A DNA stretch of 31,061 nt from UBA10003 sp964365025 (GTDB lineage Bacteria > Patescibacteriota > Patescibacteriia > Magasanikbacterales > UBA10003), in NCBI GenBank assembly GCA_964365025.1, contig CAYIOJ010000007.1, positions 1-31,061 of the forward strand, in the 5' to 3' direction. A model generated the notes under the pieces. That model did no database searches. It saw only the letters and a list, made by a program, of their open reading frames with translations, and was not told the DNA's origin. Made by a program: the position numbers and the translations under genes. Of the stretch, positions 1 to 6,235 are shown in pieces. Numbering within the stretch: position 1 is the stretch's first letter; the number at the start of each line of letters is the position of its first letter.

Positions 1-2
1 CG

Positions 3-416
3 AAAATGAATTTCAATATCGTGGCGGTGCCGCAGGTCAACCCTATTGCGCCAGTGAATTTTGCTTCCTACTGGGTGGAGACGATTTCTAAAAAAACCAG
101 TCATCCGAACGAGGCCTGGGACTTTTTGCTTTTTAGCGCCAAGGCGGAAAATGTGGTAAAATATCTGGAGAAAGTGAAAAAACCAACTGCTTTGCGTTCG
201 CTAATTGCCGGGCAAAAAGAAGACCCTGATTTGCAGGCGTTCGCGAACGAGCTTTTGACTGCGAAAAGTTGGTACAGAGGCAAAGATACAACCAAAGCCG
301 AAGCATATTTTGCCGGAATGATTGACGATATTTTCAAACCCGAGGCCTTAAATGACGCGGGAGTGTATCAAAAAGCCGTGAACAACGCGGCGGTGAAAGT
401 GGGACAGACGATGTAA
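3..416 (+). CDS. ABC-type extracellular solute-binding protein, C-terminal part (5' end outside window)
   Basis: The frame is open to the window edge, so only the last 137 codons are seen and the first ATG inside (position 6) is probably internal. The visible part resembles the C-terminal lobe of family 1 (MalE-like) solute-binding proteins: a V-x-A-V-P-Q strand, an F-A-S-Y-W region, a V-x-x-x-S-K-x-S-x-x-x-x-x-A-W-D-F-L helix typical of the sugar-binding family, then helices containing S-W-Y-R-G-K. Such proteins capture a substrate outside the membrane for an ABC importer. No permease is visible here; the downstream genes are pilin-like. Family assignment is from recalled sequence pattern. 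The substrate cannot be told. Confidence 0.72.
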   Translation, partial: KMNFNIVAVPQVNPIAPVNFASYWVETISKKTSHPNEAWDFLLFSAKAENVVKYLEKVKKPTALRSLIAGQKEDPDLQAFANELLTAKSWYRGKDTTKAEAYFAGMIDDIFKPEALNDAGVYQKAVNNAAVKVGQTM

Positions 417-426
417 ATTTAATTGT

Positions 427-1038
427 ATGATGATGTCATTCCAGCGAAGTTTGTCCCCGAGCGGCATCGGGGAGCGGGAATCTAGAACAAAAATAATAAT
501 TATTTTTTTCTCCGCGGCGATTTTGTTTTTCGCGAGCGCTGTGTCGGTGTTTGCCATAGATGACACTCCTTTACCCGCGAACGACAAAAGCCAGGAAAAT
601 ACTTGCGACTTGAGTAAACTACCCGAGCCGGTGACAGAAAAATCCGCTTTTTTGCCTGATTGCGTGTATTTTGAAAGTGCATCGTTGGATTTGCAGAAAA
701 AATGCGGTTGCCGCAATGTCAATGTTTTTGTGGATTTTTTGGTAAAATACGCTAATGGCATGTTTTTATTTGTCGGCGGCGGCGCGTTGTTGTTTTTTGT
801 CTACGGAGGATTTGTAATTCTGACCGCGGCCGGCGGCGAGCGGGTTAAAAAAGGTCGGGATATTATTGTTGCGGCGGTTATTGGCTTGATTATTATTTTT
901 ACCGCGCAAGTTGGGTTGAAGTTTATACTCGCGGCGCTTTTAAAAAAGGCGCCGGGTGAACCGACGAACACGAACCAAACACCAGCCACGCTTGAAGGGC
1001 TTCAAATTAAAGTAAAAGAAATAGCGCCAACCCAATAA
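427..1038 (+). CDS. T4SS-pilin-like two-helix protein, paralog 1
   Basis: 203 codons. After a hydrophobic signal segment (about residues 24-43, ending V-S-V-F-A) come a 60-residue extracytoplasmic part with four cysteines, a first membrane helix leading into Y-G-G-F, a short charged loop (A-A-G-G-E-R-V-K-K-G-R-D) and a second helix, then a 35-residue hydrophilic tail. The helix-loop-helix unit recurs in all ten paralogs to 5404 and matches the VirB2-like T4SS_pilin family as I remember it (Pfam PF18895). The start is odd. The only in-frame ATGs (427, 430, 433) lie at the edge of a dispersed palindromic repeat, so the first ~20 residues are repeat-encoded, and no SD is seen. A non-ATG start just before the signal segment is possible. 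Confidence 0.75.
   Translation: MMMSFQRSLSPSGIGERESRTKIIIIFFSAAILFFASAVSVFAIDDTPLPANDKSQENTCDLSKLPEPVTEKSAFLPDCVYFESASLDLQKKCGCRNVNVFVDFLVKYANGMFLFVGGGALLFFVYGGFVILTAAGGERVKKGRDIIVAAVIGLIIIFTAQVGLKFILAALLKKAPGEPTNTNQTPATLEGLQIKVKEIAPTQ
435..485. repeat. Dispersed palindromic repeat (GTCATTCC...GGGAATC type)
   Basis: The element begins GTCATTCC, contains a CCCCGA-GCGGCA-TCGGGG hairpin and ends GCGGGAATC, so its ends are roughly inverted. It lies inside the 5' end of pilin paralog 1. A second copy of the same type is at 2970-3017, and a related type is at 1337-1393. Palindromes of this kind are scattered in many bacterial genomes. Confidence 0.8.
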
Positions 1039-1041
1039 TCT

Positions 1042-1326
1042 ATGCCCTTGCCTTACAACATTAATGATATTACACCTCTCACCAATCCTTTGGGCGATGC
1101 CAGCGTGCCTTCTTTGATCGGCACGACCATTGGTTATGTTTTGGGCGTGGTTGGCTCCATTGCTTTGGCGATTATTGTTTTTGCCGGAATTAAATTTATG
1201 AACGCGCGCGGCAATCAGGAAGATGTTAAGTCAGCTAGTCAGATTATGCTTTGGGCCGGACTTGGTTTAGCTATGATTTTTTTCAGCTATTTGATTTTAA
1301 GTTATGTTATTGAAGCGGTTAAATGA
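1042..1326 (+). CDS. T4SS-pilin-like protein, paralog 2 (short, no signal peptide)
   Basis: 94 codons starting three bases after the previous stop, so probably translated with it. It lacks the N-terminal signal segment of its neighbours and starts directly with a short N-P-L-G-D-containing head, which paralog 3 shares as P-L-P-N-P-L-G. It then has helix 1 ending in F-A-G-I-K-F-M, the loop N-A-R-G-N-Q-E-D-V-K and helix 2. VirB2-type pilins are inserted in the inner membrane with both ends outside. Without a signal peptide this one would rely on its helices for insertion. No SD is present. Confidence 0.75.
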   Translation: MPLPYNINDITPLTNPLGDASVPSLIGTTIGYVLGVVGSIALAIIVFAGIKFMNARGNQEDVKSASQIMLWAGLGLAMIFFSYLILSYVIEAVK

Positions 1327-1336
1327 GGCCATTCAT

Positions 1337-1393
1337 CGTCATGCTGAACTAGTTTCAGCATCCCGCAGATCCCGAAACAAGTTCGGGATGACG
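1337..1393. repeat. Dispersed palindromic repeat (CGTCATGCTGAAC type)
   Basis: It starts CGTCATGCTGAAC and ends GTTCGGGATGACG, with internal inverted segments GATCCCGAA and TTCGGGAT. This type, translated as R-H-A-E-L-V-S-A-S, is a widely seen bacterial palindrome. The ATG of its terminal GGGATGACG is the most plausible start codon of pilin paralog 3. Confidence 0.85.
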
Positions 1394-1897
1394 GTTGCGT
1401 TCAATTTGTTGTTTCTTGCTATTTTGGTAGCACCTAATGCTGTTTTGGCCGCGCAGGAAAAAATTCCTCTGCCCAATCCTCTTGGCACCACAAATATTCT
1501 GGACTTGGGAGCGCGCTTGATTCAAGCCGGTTTGGGCATTGCCGGTTCTTTGGCCTTGCTTTTTTTCATTTACGGCGGATTTTTGTGGTTGACCTCGGGC
1601 GGCAGTCCTGATAAAATAAAGAAGGGGAGGGACGTGTTTTTGTGGTCAGTGGTCGGGCTGGTAATAATTTTCAGCAGTTATCTAATGGTGGATTTTGTGA
1701 TAAAGGCAATAACGGCAAATAAAACAAATAATTTGCAGGTAGACAATTGTCAAATAATCGCACAAACTGAAAAACAGGAATGTGCTGAGCCGTGCAAAAT
1801 AATGGAACCGGTAGCGGCCGCGACTTGCGATACTAATTGTGCAAAGGATTATAAGATCAATCTGGAGAATTGCTTGAAAGGATCAGGTGTGAAGTAA
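1388..1897 (+). CDS. T4SS-pilin-like protein, paralog 3, with cysteine-rich tail
   Basis: 169 residues if started at ATG 1388, which gives a clean signal peptide (hydrophobic core, then A-P-N-A-V-L-A). A longer frame from 1304 would translate the palindromic repeat and overlap the preceding gene, so I reject it. After P-L-P-N-P-L-G come helix 1 (F-F-I-Y-G-G-F-L-W-L), the loop T-S-G-G-S-P-D-K-I-K-K-G-R-D and helix 2. A ~50-residue tail holds six cysteines, unlike most of the family, suggesting a disulfide-stabilised exposed domain. The start codon lies within a dispersed repeat, so the repeat seems to have become part of the gene. Confidence 0.75.
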   Translation: MTVAFNLLFLAILVAPNAVLAAQEKIPLPNPLGTTNILDLGARLIQAGLGIAGSLALLFFIYGGFLWLTSGGSPDKIKKGRDVFLWSVVGLVIIFSSYLMVDFVIKAITANKTNNLQVDNCQIIAQTEKQECAEPCKIMEPVAAATCDTNCAKDYKINLENCLKGSGVK

Positions 1898-1914
1898 TAT
1901 TTATTGATTAAGAG

Positions 1915-1923
1915 AGGAGGTGA
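1915..1923 (+). promoter_or_regulatory. Perfect Shine-Dalgarno of pilin paralog 4
   Basis: AGGAGGTGA is fully complementary to the canonical 16S rRNA 3' tail and ends six bases before ATG 1930. None of the other nine pilin paralogs shows a recognisable SD, so this one is probably translated most strongly. Confidence 0.85.
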
Positions 1924-1929
1924 ATGTAG

Positions 1930-2337
1930 ATGAAAAAGAAAATTTTATCGTTTGTGTTGAGCTTATTCGTGGTAAGTTTGTTCGCGTTGCCGGTGTTGGC
2001 AGTGGATTATTCAGGGACTCCACTTAATACTGTGGGAGTAGGAGATACTTTAGGAATTAATTATGGCAAAGCCACCGGTTTAGGCACTAAAGATGTTCGT
2101 GTCACCGTAGCCAACATCATCAATGTGGCTTTGGGTTTGTTGGGTATCGTTGCCGTGGTGATTATCTTAATTGGCGGTTTTGAATGGATGACTGCCGGAG
2201 GTAATGAAGAAAAAACAGGCGAGGCGCGTAATAGAATCTTCGCAGGCATTATTGGCTTGGCGATTATTTTGTCAGCTTACGCTATTGCCAGTTTTGTGAT
2301 TAATAGTTTGGTAGCAGCCACGAATGGAGCAGCATAG
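1930..2337 (+). CDS. T4SS-pilin-like protein, paralog 4 (candidate major pilin)
   Basis: 135 residues, the family's plainest layout: a signal peptide ending near L-P-V-L-A, a short ~40-residue head, helix 1 (N-V-A-L-G-L-L-G-I-V-A-V-V), the motif E-W-M-T-A-G-G-N-E-E-K, and helix 2 running to the C-terminus. With removal of the signal peptide it would have the two-helix topology of VirB2/TrbC pilins. The start is fixed by the perfect SD at 1915-1923. It stands out from the other paralogs by that SD, which fits an abundant structural subunit; this role is an inference. A long structured spacer follows. Confidence 0.82.
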   Translation: MKKKILSFVLSLFVVSLFALPVLAVDYSGTPLNTVGVGDTLGINYGKATGLGTKDVRVTVANIINVALGLLGIVAVVIILIGGFEWMTAGGNEEKTGEARNRIFAGIIGLAIILSAYAIASFVINSLVAATNGAA

Positions 2338-2361
2338 CTTATTGTTGACGCAAAATTCGCG

Positions 2362-2448
2362 GGGCGGTTGGGCCAATGATTCAAAAAACAATTTTTTAGC
2401 CGGCATATGCTTAAGCAAAAATTGTTTGGTGAATCCACTCATCCGCCC
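2362..2448 (+). other. Nested stem-loop element between pilin paralogs 4 and 5
   Basis: Three nested stems are visible: GGGCGG (2362-2367) with CCGCCC (2443-2448), GATTC (2378-2382) with GAATC (2431-2435), and an 11-bp stem at 2386-2396 with 2417-2427 enclosing GCATATGC. No T-tract follows, so it is not a simple terminator. It could be an RNA-processing or stability element shaping expression of the pilin above it. Intergenic DNA here spans 2338-2596. Confidence 0.5.
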
Positions 2449-2487
2449 TCGGATCTAAAATAGTTTTTAATTTTTAGTTTTTTTCAT

Positions 2488-2560
2488 GTCATTGCGAGCG
2501 TAGCGAAGCAATCTCGTCTATTGCAAAAGATTGCTTCGTCGCTTCGTTCCTCGCAACGAT
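2488..2560. repeat. Dispersed palindromic repeat (GTCATTGCGAG type)
   Basis: It starts GTCATTGCGAGCG and contains GAAGCAATCTCGTC near AGATTGCTTCGTC as inverted arms, ending CTCGCAACGAT. Copies of the same type lie at 4872-4964 and 30925-30997. The remainder of the intergenic DNA up to 2596 is AT-rich with no further feature seen. Confidence 0.85.
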
Positions 2561-2596
2561 TATTGAAAAATTAAAAATTGAAAATTAATTCTCTTT

Positions 2597-2962
2597 ATGT
2601 CAAAAATAAAATATATTTTTTCTTCTCTTGTCTTGTTTTTATTTTCCGCCTCGGCGGTGTTGGCGGATGCTTTGGAGGAAGTTAATAAAGGTTTGAAAGA
2701 TACGGCGGTCAAAGCTGGCATACCCACGGCCGGCACCGTTACAGGTAAAATCGGCGTGATTATCGGCGCCGCTTTGTCTTTTATCGGTATTTTCTTTTTG
2801 GCCTTGATGCTTTACGCCGGATTTTTATGGATGAACGCGCGTGGTAAACAAGAACAAGTTGACAAGGCGCAGGACATTATTATTGACGCGAGTATTGGTC
2901 TAGCCATCACCGGCGCCGCTTACATTATTACCAAATACGTGTTTGTGGCCATGGGAATATAG
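2597..2962 (+). CDS. T4SS-pilin-like protein, paralog 5
   Basis: 121 residues. Signal peptide (S-S-L-V-L-F-L-F-S-A-S-A-V-L-A), a short head rich in K and T, helix 1 into M-L-Y-A-G-F-L-W-M, the loop N-A-R-G-K-Q-E-Q-V-D-K-A-Q-D and helix 2 ending F-V-A-M-G-I. The loop N-A-R-G links it to paralog 2 rather than to the T-A-G-G members. ATG is the first in frame after the palindromic repeat; no SD is present. Confidence 0.78.
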   Translation: MSKIKYIFSSLVLFLFSASAVLADALEEVNKGLKDTAVKAGIPTAGTVTGKIGVIIGAALSFIGIFFLALMLYAGFLWMNARGKQEQVDKAQDIIIDASIGLAITGAAYIITKYVFVAMGI

Positions 2963-2969
2963 ATAAAGT

Positions 2970-3017
2970 GTCATTCCCGCCATGCCTACCGGCAGGCAGG
3001 CGCAAGCGGGAATCCAG
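2970..3017. repeat. Dispersed palindromic repeat (GTCATTCCCGC type)
   Basis: GTCATTCCCGC and GCGGGAATCCAG form inverted ends around an inner CCTACCGGCAGG palindrome. It sits between pilin paralogs 5 and 6, ending five bases before the ATG at 3023, so it forms nearly the whole leader of that gene. Confidence 0.85.
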
Positions 3018-3022
3018 TATTT

Positions 3023-3400
3023 ATGAAAAAAAAATTATTTGCTTTAATTGCTGTTTTGTTTTCACTTTTGCCGGCGAGCGTCAGCGCGGTTGGCAATGCG
3101 GTTGGCAATTTGGGAAATGCTCTAAATGATGCCGGTACGGTGGCGAGCGGCGCTGGCGTGAAAAAAGATATTTCACCCGAGGCTTACGCATCAAACATTC
3201 TTAGCGGAGCGCTGGCGACATTGGGCATTGTTTTTTTGATTTTAATGGTCTATGGCGGATTTTTGTGGATGACAGCCAAGGGTGATGAAACCCAGGCCAC
3301 TAAAGCCAAAGATACCATCACCATGGCTGTCATCGGTCTCATGATTGTGATTGCCGCCTACGCCGCCACGCAGTTTATTATCAAGTATATTGTTGGATAG
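3023..3400 (+). CDS. T4SS-pilin-like protein, paralog 6
   Basis: 125 residues. Signal peptide with a K-K-K start and cleavage near S-V-S-A, a G/N/A-rich head with repeated A-V-G-N and L-G-N-A units, helix 1 (A-L-A-T-L-G-I-V-F-L-I-L-M-V-Y-G-G-F-L-W-M), the loop T-A-K-G-D-E-T-Q-A-T-K-A-K-D and helix 2 running to the C-terminus. The loop T-K-A-K-D-T-I-T-M is shared almost exactly with paralog 7, suggesting recent duplication. The gene follows a palindromic repeat and its stop is one base before the next ATG. Confidence 0.78.
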   Translation: MKKKLFALIAVLFSLLPASVSAVGNAVGNLGNALNDAGTVASGAGVKKDISPEAYASNILSGALATLGIVFLILMVYGGFLWMTAKGDETQATKAKDTITMAVIGLMIVIAAYAATQFIIKYIVG

Positions 3401-3401
3401 T

Positions 3402-3944
3402 ATGAAATATCTAGGAGTTTTATTTTTTTCTTTGATAATTATTTTTTTTGTGGTTTCGGCCGGCCAAGCCGTTGATTGTAATAAATTTTGTGAAGGCGTC
3501 TCTGACTTAGATTTGTGGAATGAATGCATGGAAAAGTGCGAGAATGAAGGTGGCACTACTAGTGTGCCAGATATAGTCCCAGATCAAGAAAAAGACGCAT
3601 CTAAACAGCCGGCGTCTGCTAAAAGTAGCAGTTTCAAAGACATTGGTTCAAAATTAAAAAATGTTCAGTCTGGTTTTTACGGCGATGTGACGCCGAAATC
3701 ATTTGAAGAAATGGTTGGCGGTTATATTAAAACAGGACTGGCTCTGGTGGGCGTGATATTTTTACTTTTAATGGTTTATGGCGGCTACACTTGGATGATC
3801 GCGCGCGGAGATGATACCGAAGCCACCAAAGCAAAAGACACTATCACCATGGCTTCAATCGGCATGGCCGTGGTATTGATAGCATATGTGATAACTTATT
3901 TTATTTTGTCTTATGCGTTGCAATCAGCAGAATTGGGTACTTAA
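3402..3944 (+). CDS. T4SS-pilin-like protein, paralog 7, with cysteine-rich head
   Basis: 180 residues with the start at ATG 3402, directly after the stop of paralog 6. This choice gives a proper signal peptide (L-F-F-S-L-I-I-I-F-F-V-V-S-A-G-Q-A) and avoids a long overlap. The mature head begins D-C-N-K-F-C with two further cysteines and a linker rich in K, S and P. Then come V-G-G-Y-I-K-T-G, helix 1, Y-G-G-Y-T-W-M-I-A-R-G-D-D, the shared loop T-K-A-K-D-T-I-T-M and helix 2. Paralog 8 has the same G-G-Y-I-K-T and I-A-R signatures, so the two are a sub-pair. Confidence 0.78.
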   Translation: MKYLGVLFFSLIIIFFVVSAGQAVDCNKFCEGVSDLDLWNECMEKCENEGGTTSVPDIVPDQEKDASKQPASAKSSSFKDIGSKLKNVQSGFYGDVTPKSFEEMVGGYIKTGLALVGVIFLLLMVYGGYTWMIARGDDTEATKAKDTITMASIGMAVVLIAYVITYFILSYALQSAELGT

Positions 3945-4473
3945 TTTAAGTTTCACAATTTTTATTTTATTAGTTTTTTTGTTTGCTAATAATGCTAAAG
4001 CAGAGACGGGAGTATGCTTATTACAAAATGATGATGGTTCACAAACCTGCAAGGTAGCTGGTAGTCAAACCGATTGCGCCGTCAAAGCTACTTTTACAAT
4101 TGGTTGGGTATCTTGCGAGACATTTTATCAGGAAATGCCGGAAGCGAAGACAGGCGCGAAAGGCGGTTTGAGTGCCTTGAAAAAAAGCGTTAATACTTTA
4201 ACAGCAGGCAAAGTAAATAAACCATTGGAAGAAGTTATCGGCGGATATATTAAAACAGCGCTAGTTTTGGTCGGCACACTTTTTATGGCCCTGACTTTTT
4301 ACGGCGGCTACATTTGGTTTATCGCGCGTGAAGATGAAGAAGAAGCCAAGCGCGCCAGAAGCATCATCAGTATGGCTTTGATCGGACTTATCGTCGTGCT
4401 GGCGGCTTACTCTGTCACTTATTTTATAATTTATCGTTTAACCGTGGCTTCGGGCACCGGATTGTTAAAATAA
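3913..4473 (+). CDS. T4SS-pilin-like protein, paralog 8, overlapping paralog 7
   Basis: 186 residues from ATG 3913, overlapping the end of paralog 7 by 32 bases in another frame, a sign of translational coupling or of an unrecognised internal start. A hydrophobic signal (F-T-I-F-I-L-L-V-F-L-F-A-N-N-A-K-A) follows the overlap. The head has four cysteines in ~50 residues, then a lysine-rich linker, I-G-G-Y-I-K-T-A, helix 1, Y-G-G-Y-I-W-F-I-A-R-E-D, the loop and helix 2. The head and helices pair it with paralog 7. Confidence 0.74.
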   Translation: MRCNQQNWVLNLSFTIFILLVFLFANNAKAETGVCLLQNDDGSQTCKVAGSQTDCAVKATFTIGWVSCETFYQEMPEAKTGAKGGLSALKKSVNTLTAGKVNKPLEEVIGGYIKTALVLVGTLFMALTFYGGYIWFIAREDEEEAKRARSIISMALIGLIVVLAAYSVTYFIIYRLTVASGTGLLK

Positions 4474-4474
4474 T

Positions 4475-4858
4475 ATGCGCAAAAAATTTTTATTTTTATC
4501 AATTTTTATCTTTAGTTTTTTACTAATTGCGCCGGTTTTGGCAGTGGAATCGGTTGACCTTTTGAAAAATACCGGCGCGGCTGCCGGCTATCCGTCGGAA
4601 ACCACCGACCAGTATTCCATGGCCGCGACTGTGGGCGCGATTATCAATGTCGCTTTGGGGATTTTGGGTACGGTTTTTTTAGGCCTGACTTTTTATGCCG
4701 GTTATCTGTGGTTTACGGCCGGAGGTGATGAAGAAAAAACCACGCAGGCCAAAGCATATTTGTATAATGGCTTGATAGGCATGATTATTGTTTTGGCTTC
4801 TTACGGTTTGTCGCGATTTGTTGTCACATCAATTATTAGTGCCACTTTCGGGGGATAA
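4475..4858 (+). CDS. T4SS-pilin-like protein, paralog 9
   Basis: 127 residues. Signal peptide ending P-V-L-A, a ~30-residue head, helix 1 (I-I-N-V-A-L-G-I-L-G-T-V-F-L-G-L), Y-A-G-Y-L-W-F-T-A-G-G-D-E-E-K-T-T and helix 2. It is of the same T-A-G-G-x-E-E-K type as paralogs 4 and 10. The start is two bases after the stop of paralog 8; no SD is visible, so it probably relies on upstream ribosomes. Confidence 0.8.
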   Translation: MRKKFLFLSIFIFSFLLIAPVLAVESVDLLKNTGAAAGYPSETTDQYSMAATVGAIINVALGILGTVFLGLTFYAGYLWFTAGGDEEKTTQAKAYLYNGLIGMIIVLASYGLSRFVVTSIISATFGG

Positions 4859-4871
4859 TTATAAATTAATT

Positions 4872-4964
4872 GTCATTGCGAGGAAGCGAAGCGACCGAAG
4901 CAATCTCGTGATTTGCTTTCAAGATGACGAGATCGCCGCGCTCACTTCGTTCGCTCGCGATGAC
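4872..4964. repeat. Dispersed palindromic repeat (GTCATTGCGAGG type)
   Basis: GTCATTGCGAGGAAGCG and CGCTCGCGATGAC form inverted ends with GAAGCAATCTCG and CGAGATCGCC inside. An open frame that translates it (V-I-A-R-K-R-S-D-R-S-N-L) is a repeat translation, not a gene. It separates paralogs 9 and 10. Confidence 0.87.
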
Positions 4965-4972
4965 AAACAACT

Positions 4973-5404
4973 ATGAAATATTTTTTATTGTCTATTTTAT
5001 TTTCTCTTTCTTTGCTAGTGGCCATGCCGGCCTTGGCCGTTGACCCAGCTGTAGCGCCTGACATTGTCGGCGAAATTACCGGTCAGATGGATGTGGCTGG
5101 CGCTACATCAGGATTGAGTGTGCAAGATCCACGCTTGACTGTCGCGCGATTTATTAATGTATTTTTGGGAATTTTAGGCACAATTTTTATTGCCTATGTA
5201 GTTTACGCCGGCTATCTCTGGATGACTGCTGGCGGAGAGGAGGAAAAAACCACCGAAGCCAAAGCGCACATTCGCAACGCCGTCATCGGCTTGGTGATTA
5301 TTCTCGCGGCTCTGGGCATCAATCTTTTGGTTATTACTTATCTTATCCGCGCCACTGCCAATCCATATTATCAGCCGCCATTGACTTATCCGCAGTTTAA
5401 GTAA
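4973..5404 (+). CDS. T4SS-pilin-like protein, paralog 10
   Basis: 143 residues. Signal peptide ending M-P-A-L-A, a ~45-residue head, helix 1 (F-L-G-I-L-G-T-I-F-I-A-Y-V-V), Y-A-G-Y-L-W-M-T-A-G-G-E-E-E-K-T-T, and helix 2 (V-I-G-L-V-I-I-L-A-A-L-G). A C-terminal proline- and tyrosine-containing tail of ~15 residues is absent from paralogs 4 and 9. It is the last of the tandem series, and its stop codon lies in a two-way terminator shared with the convergent glycosyltransferase. Confidence 0.8.
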   Translation: MKYFLLSILFSLSLLVAMPALAVDPAVAPDIVGEITGQMDVAGATSGLSVQDPRLTVARFINVFLGILGTIFIAYVVYAGYLWMTAGGEEEKTTEAKAHIRNAVIGLVIILAALGINLLVITYLIRATANPYYQPPLTYPQFK

Positions 5405-5436
5405 AAAAGTCGCTCCCTACGCGGGACGATTTTTTA
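5403..5436. terminator. Bidirectional terminator between pilin array and glycosyltransferase operon
   Basis: An A6 tract, the arms GTCG-C-TCCC and GGGACGA(T) around TACGC, and a T6 tract form a hairpin with tracts for both strands. It overlaps the stop codons of both convergent genes. Confidence 0.8.
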
Positions 5437-6235
5437 TCACTTCTTTTATGTATTCCCATCCGACTTTTATCAATCCCACTTTGCTTTTGCGTTTTTGATT
5501 CATTGTCTCAGTCCAAATCACGGGAATTTCTTTTATTGTGTAACCGGCGCGTTTGGTGTGGCAGAGCATTTCCGTGTCAAAGAACCATTGCTGATTTTTT
5601 ATTAGCGGTAAAATGTTTTGAACAATTTTTTGATTTACGCCTTTGAAGCCGCAAGTAAAATCAGTCAGTGGCAGTTTCAACCATTTAGAAATAAACCAGA
5701 GGCTAATTTTAGAAACAAATAGTCGCAACAGTGAGCGGCGAATTTGTGATTCTGGCAAATAGCGCGAGCCAATAACTATATCCGCGCTGTTTTCCAGCTC
5801 TTTAATCAAGTGTGGCAGAGCGGATAAATCAGTGGACAGATCCGCGTCCGTGAAAACATAAAAATCAGCCGGGAATTTTTGCCAGGCGGTTTTAATCGCC
5901 AGCCCCTTGCCTTTTTTATTAAGCCGCAAATAATTTATTGTCAAGCGAGTGAGAGAAAAGAAAAATGAAGTTTTTCTTTTCCGAGTGAGCGCAGACATCA
6001 AAGGGCCGAAGCCCTTTATTTTTTTAGGATATTTTTTTTCCAGGACTTGGGCAATCAGCGGTGTTTTATCAGTTGAGCCGTTATCAGCCAAAATCAGATG
6101 CCATTGATAGTTTTGACCGATTTCATGATTATTCAAAAAGTTTAAAAGTTTGGAAACATTTTCAATCAAAATAGTTTGTTCATTATATAACGGCACGGTT
6201 AGATTAATTGACAGCATAAATTTTGACATCGCCAT
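5417..6235 (-). CDS. GT2 family glycosyltransferase (polyprenyl-phosphate sugar transferase-like)
   Basis: 272 codons. GT-A fold signatures: V-P-L-Y-N-E (14-19), D-N-G-S-T-D (51-56), G-K-G-L-A-I-K-T (109-116), the metal-binding D-A-D-L-S (130-134), I-G-S-R-Y-L (155-160) and T-D-F-T-C-G-F-K-G (191-199). This set matches the dolichyl-phosphate glucosyl/mannosyltransferase subgroup that loads sugars on a lipid carrier. No C-terminal membrane domain is present. Two long membrane proteins encoded just upstream would be suitable users of lipid-linked sugars. The start overlaps the preceding gene by 32 bases; Met3 (6229) or Met7 (6217) are also possible starts. About 25 residues (74-98) are encoded by a palindromic insert between the second and third motifs. 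Confidence 0.85.
   Translation of the reverse strand: MAMSKFMLSINLTVPLYNEQTILIENVSKLLNFLNNHEIGQNYQWHLILADNGSTDKTPLIAQVLEKKYPKKIKGFGPLMSALTRKRKTSFFFSLTRLTINYLRLNKKGKGLAIKTAWQKFPADFYVFTDADLSTDLSALPHLIKELENSADIVIGSRYLPESQIRRSLLRLFVSKISLWFISKWLKLPLTDFTCGFKGVNQKIVQNILPLIKNQQWFFDTEMLCHTKRAGYTIKEIPVIWTETMNQKRKSKVGLIKVGWEYIKEVIKNRPA
5945..6017. repeat. In-frame palindromic insert within the glycosyltransferase gene
   Basis: An 11-bp perfect inverted repeat (5955-5965 with 5971-5981, loop TGAAG) is flanked by direct copies of CGAGTGAG (5946-5953, 5982-5989). A perfect AAAGGGC-CGAA-GCCCTTT hairpin (6000-6017) follows. Encoded residues 74-98 fall where GT2 relatives normally pass directly from the strand after P-K-K-I-K to the G-K-G motif. 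It looks like a small palindromic element tolerated in frame. Confidence 0.65.

Noticed and set aside
4788..4976. 62-codon plus-strand frame after pilin 9
   Set aside because: It translates the dispersed palindrome 4872-4964 and overlaps the pilin 9 gene; not a gene.
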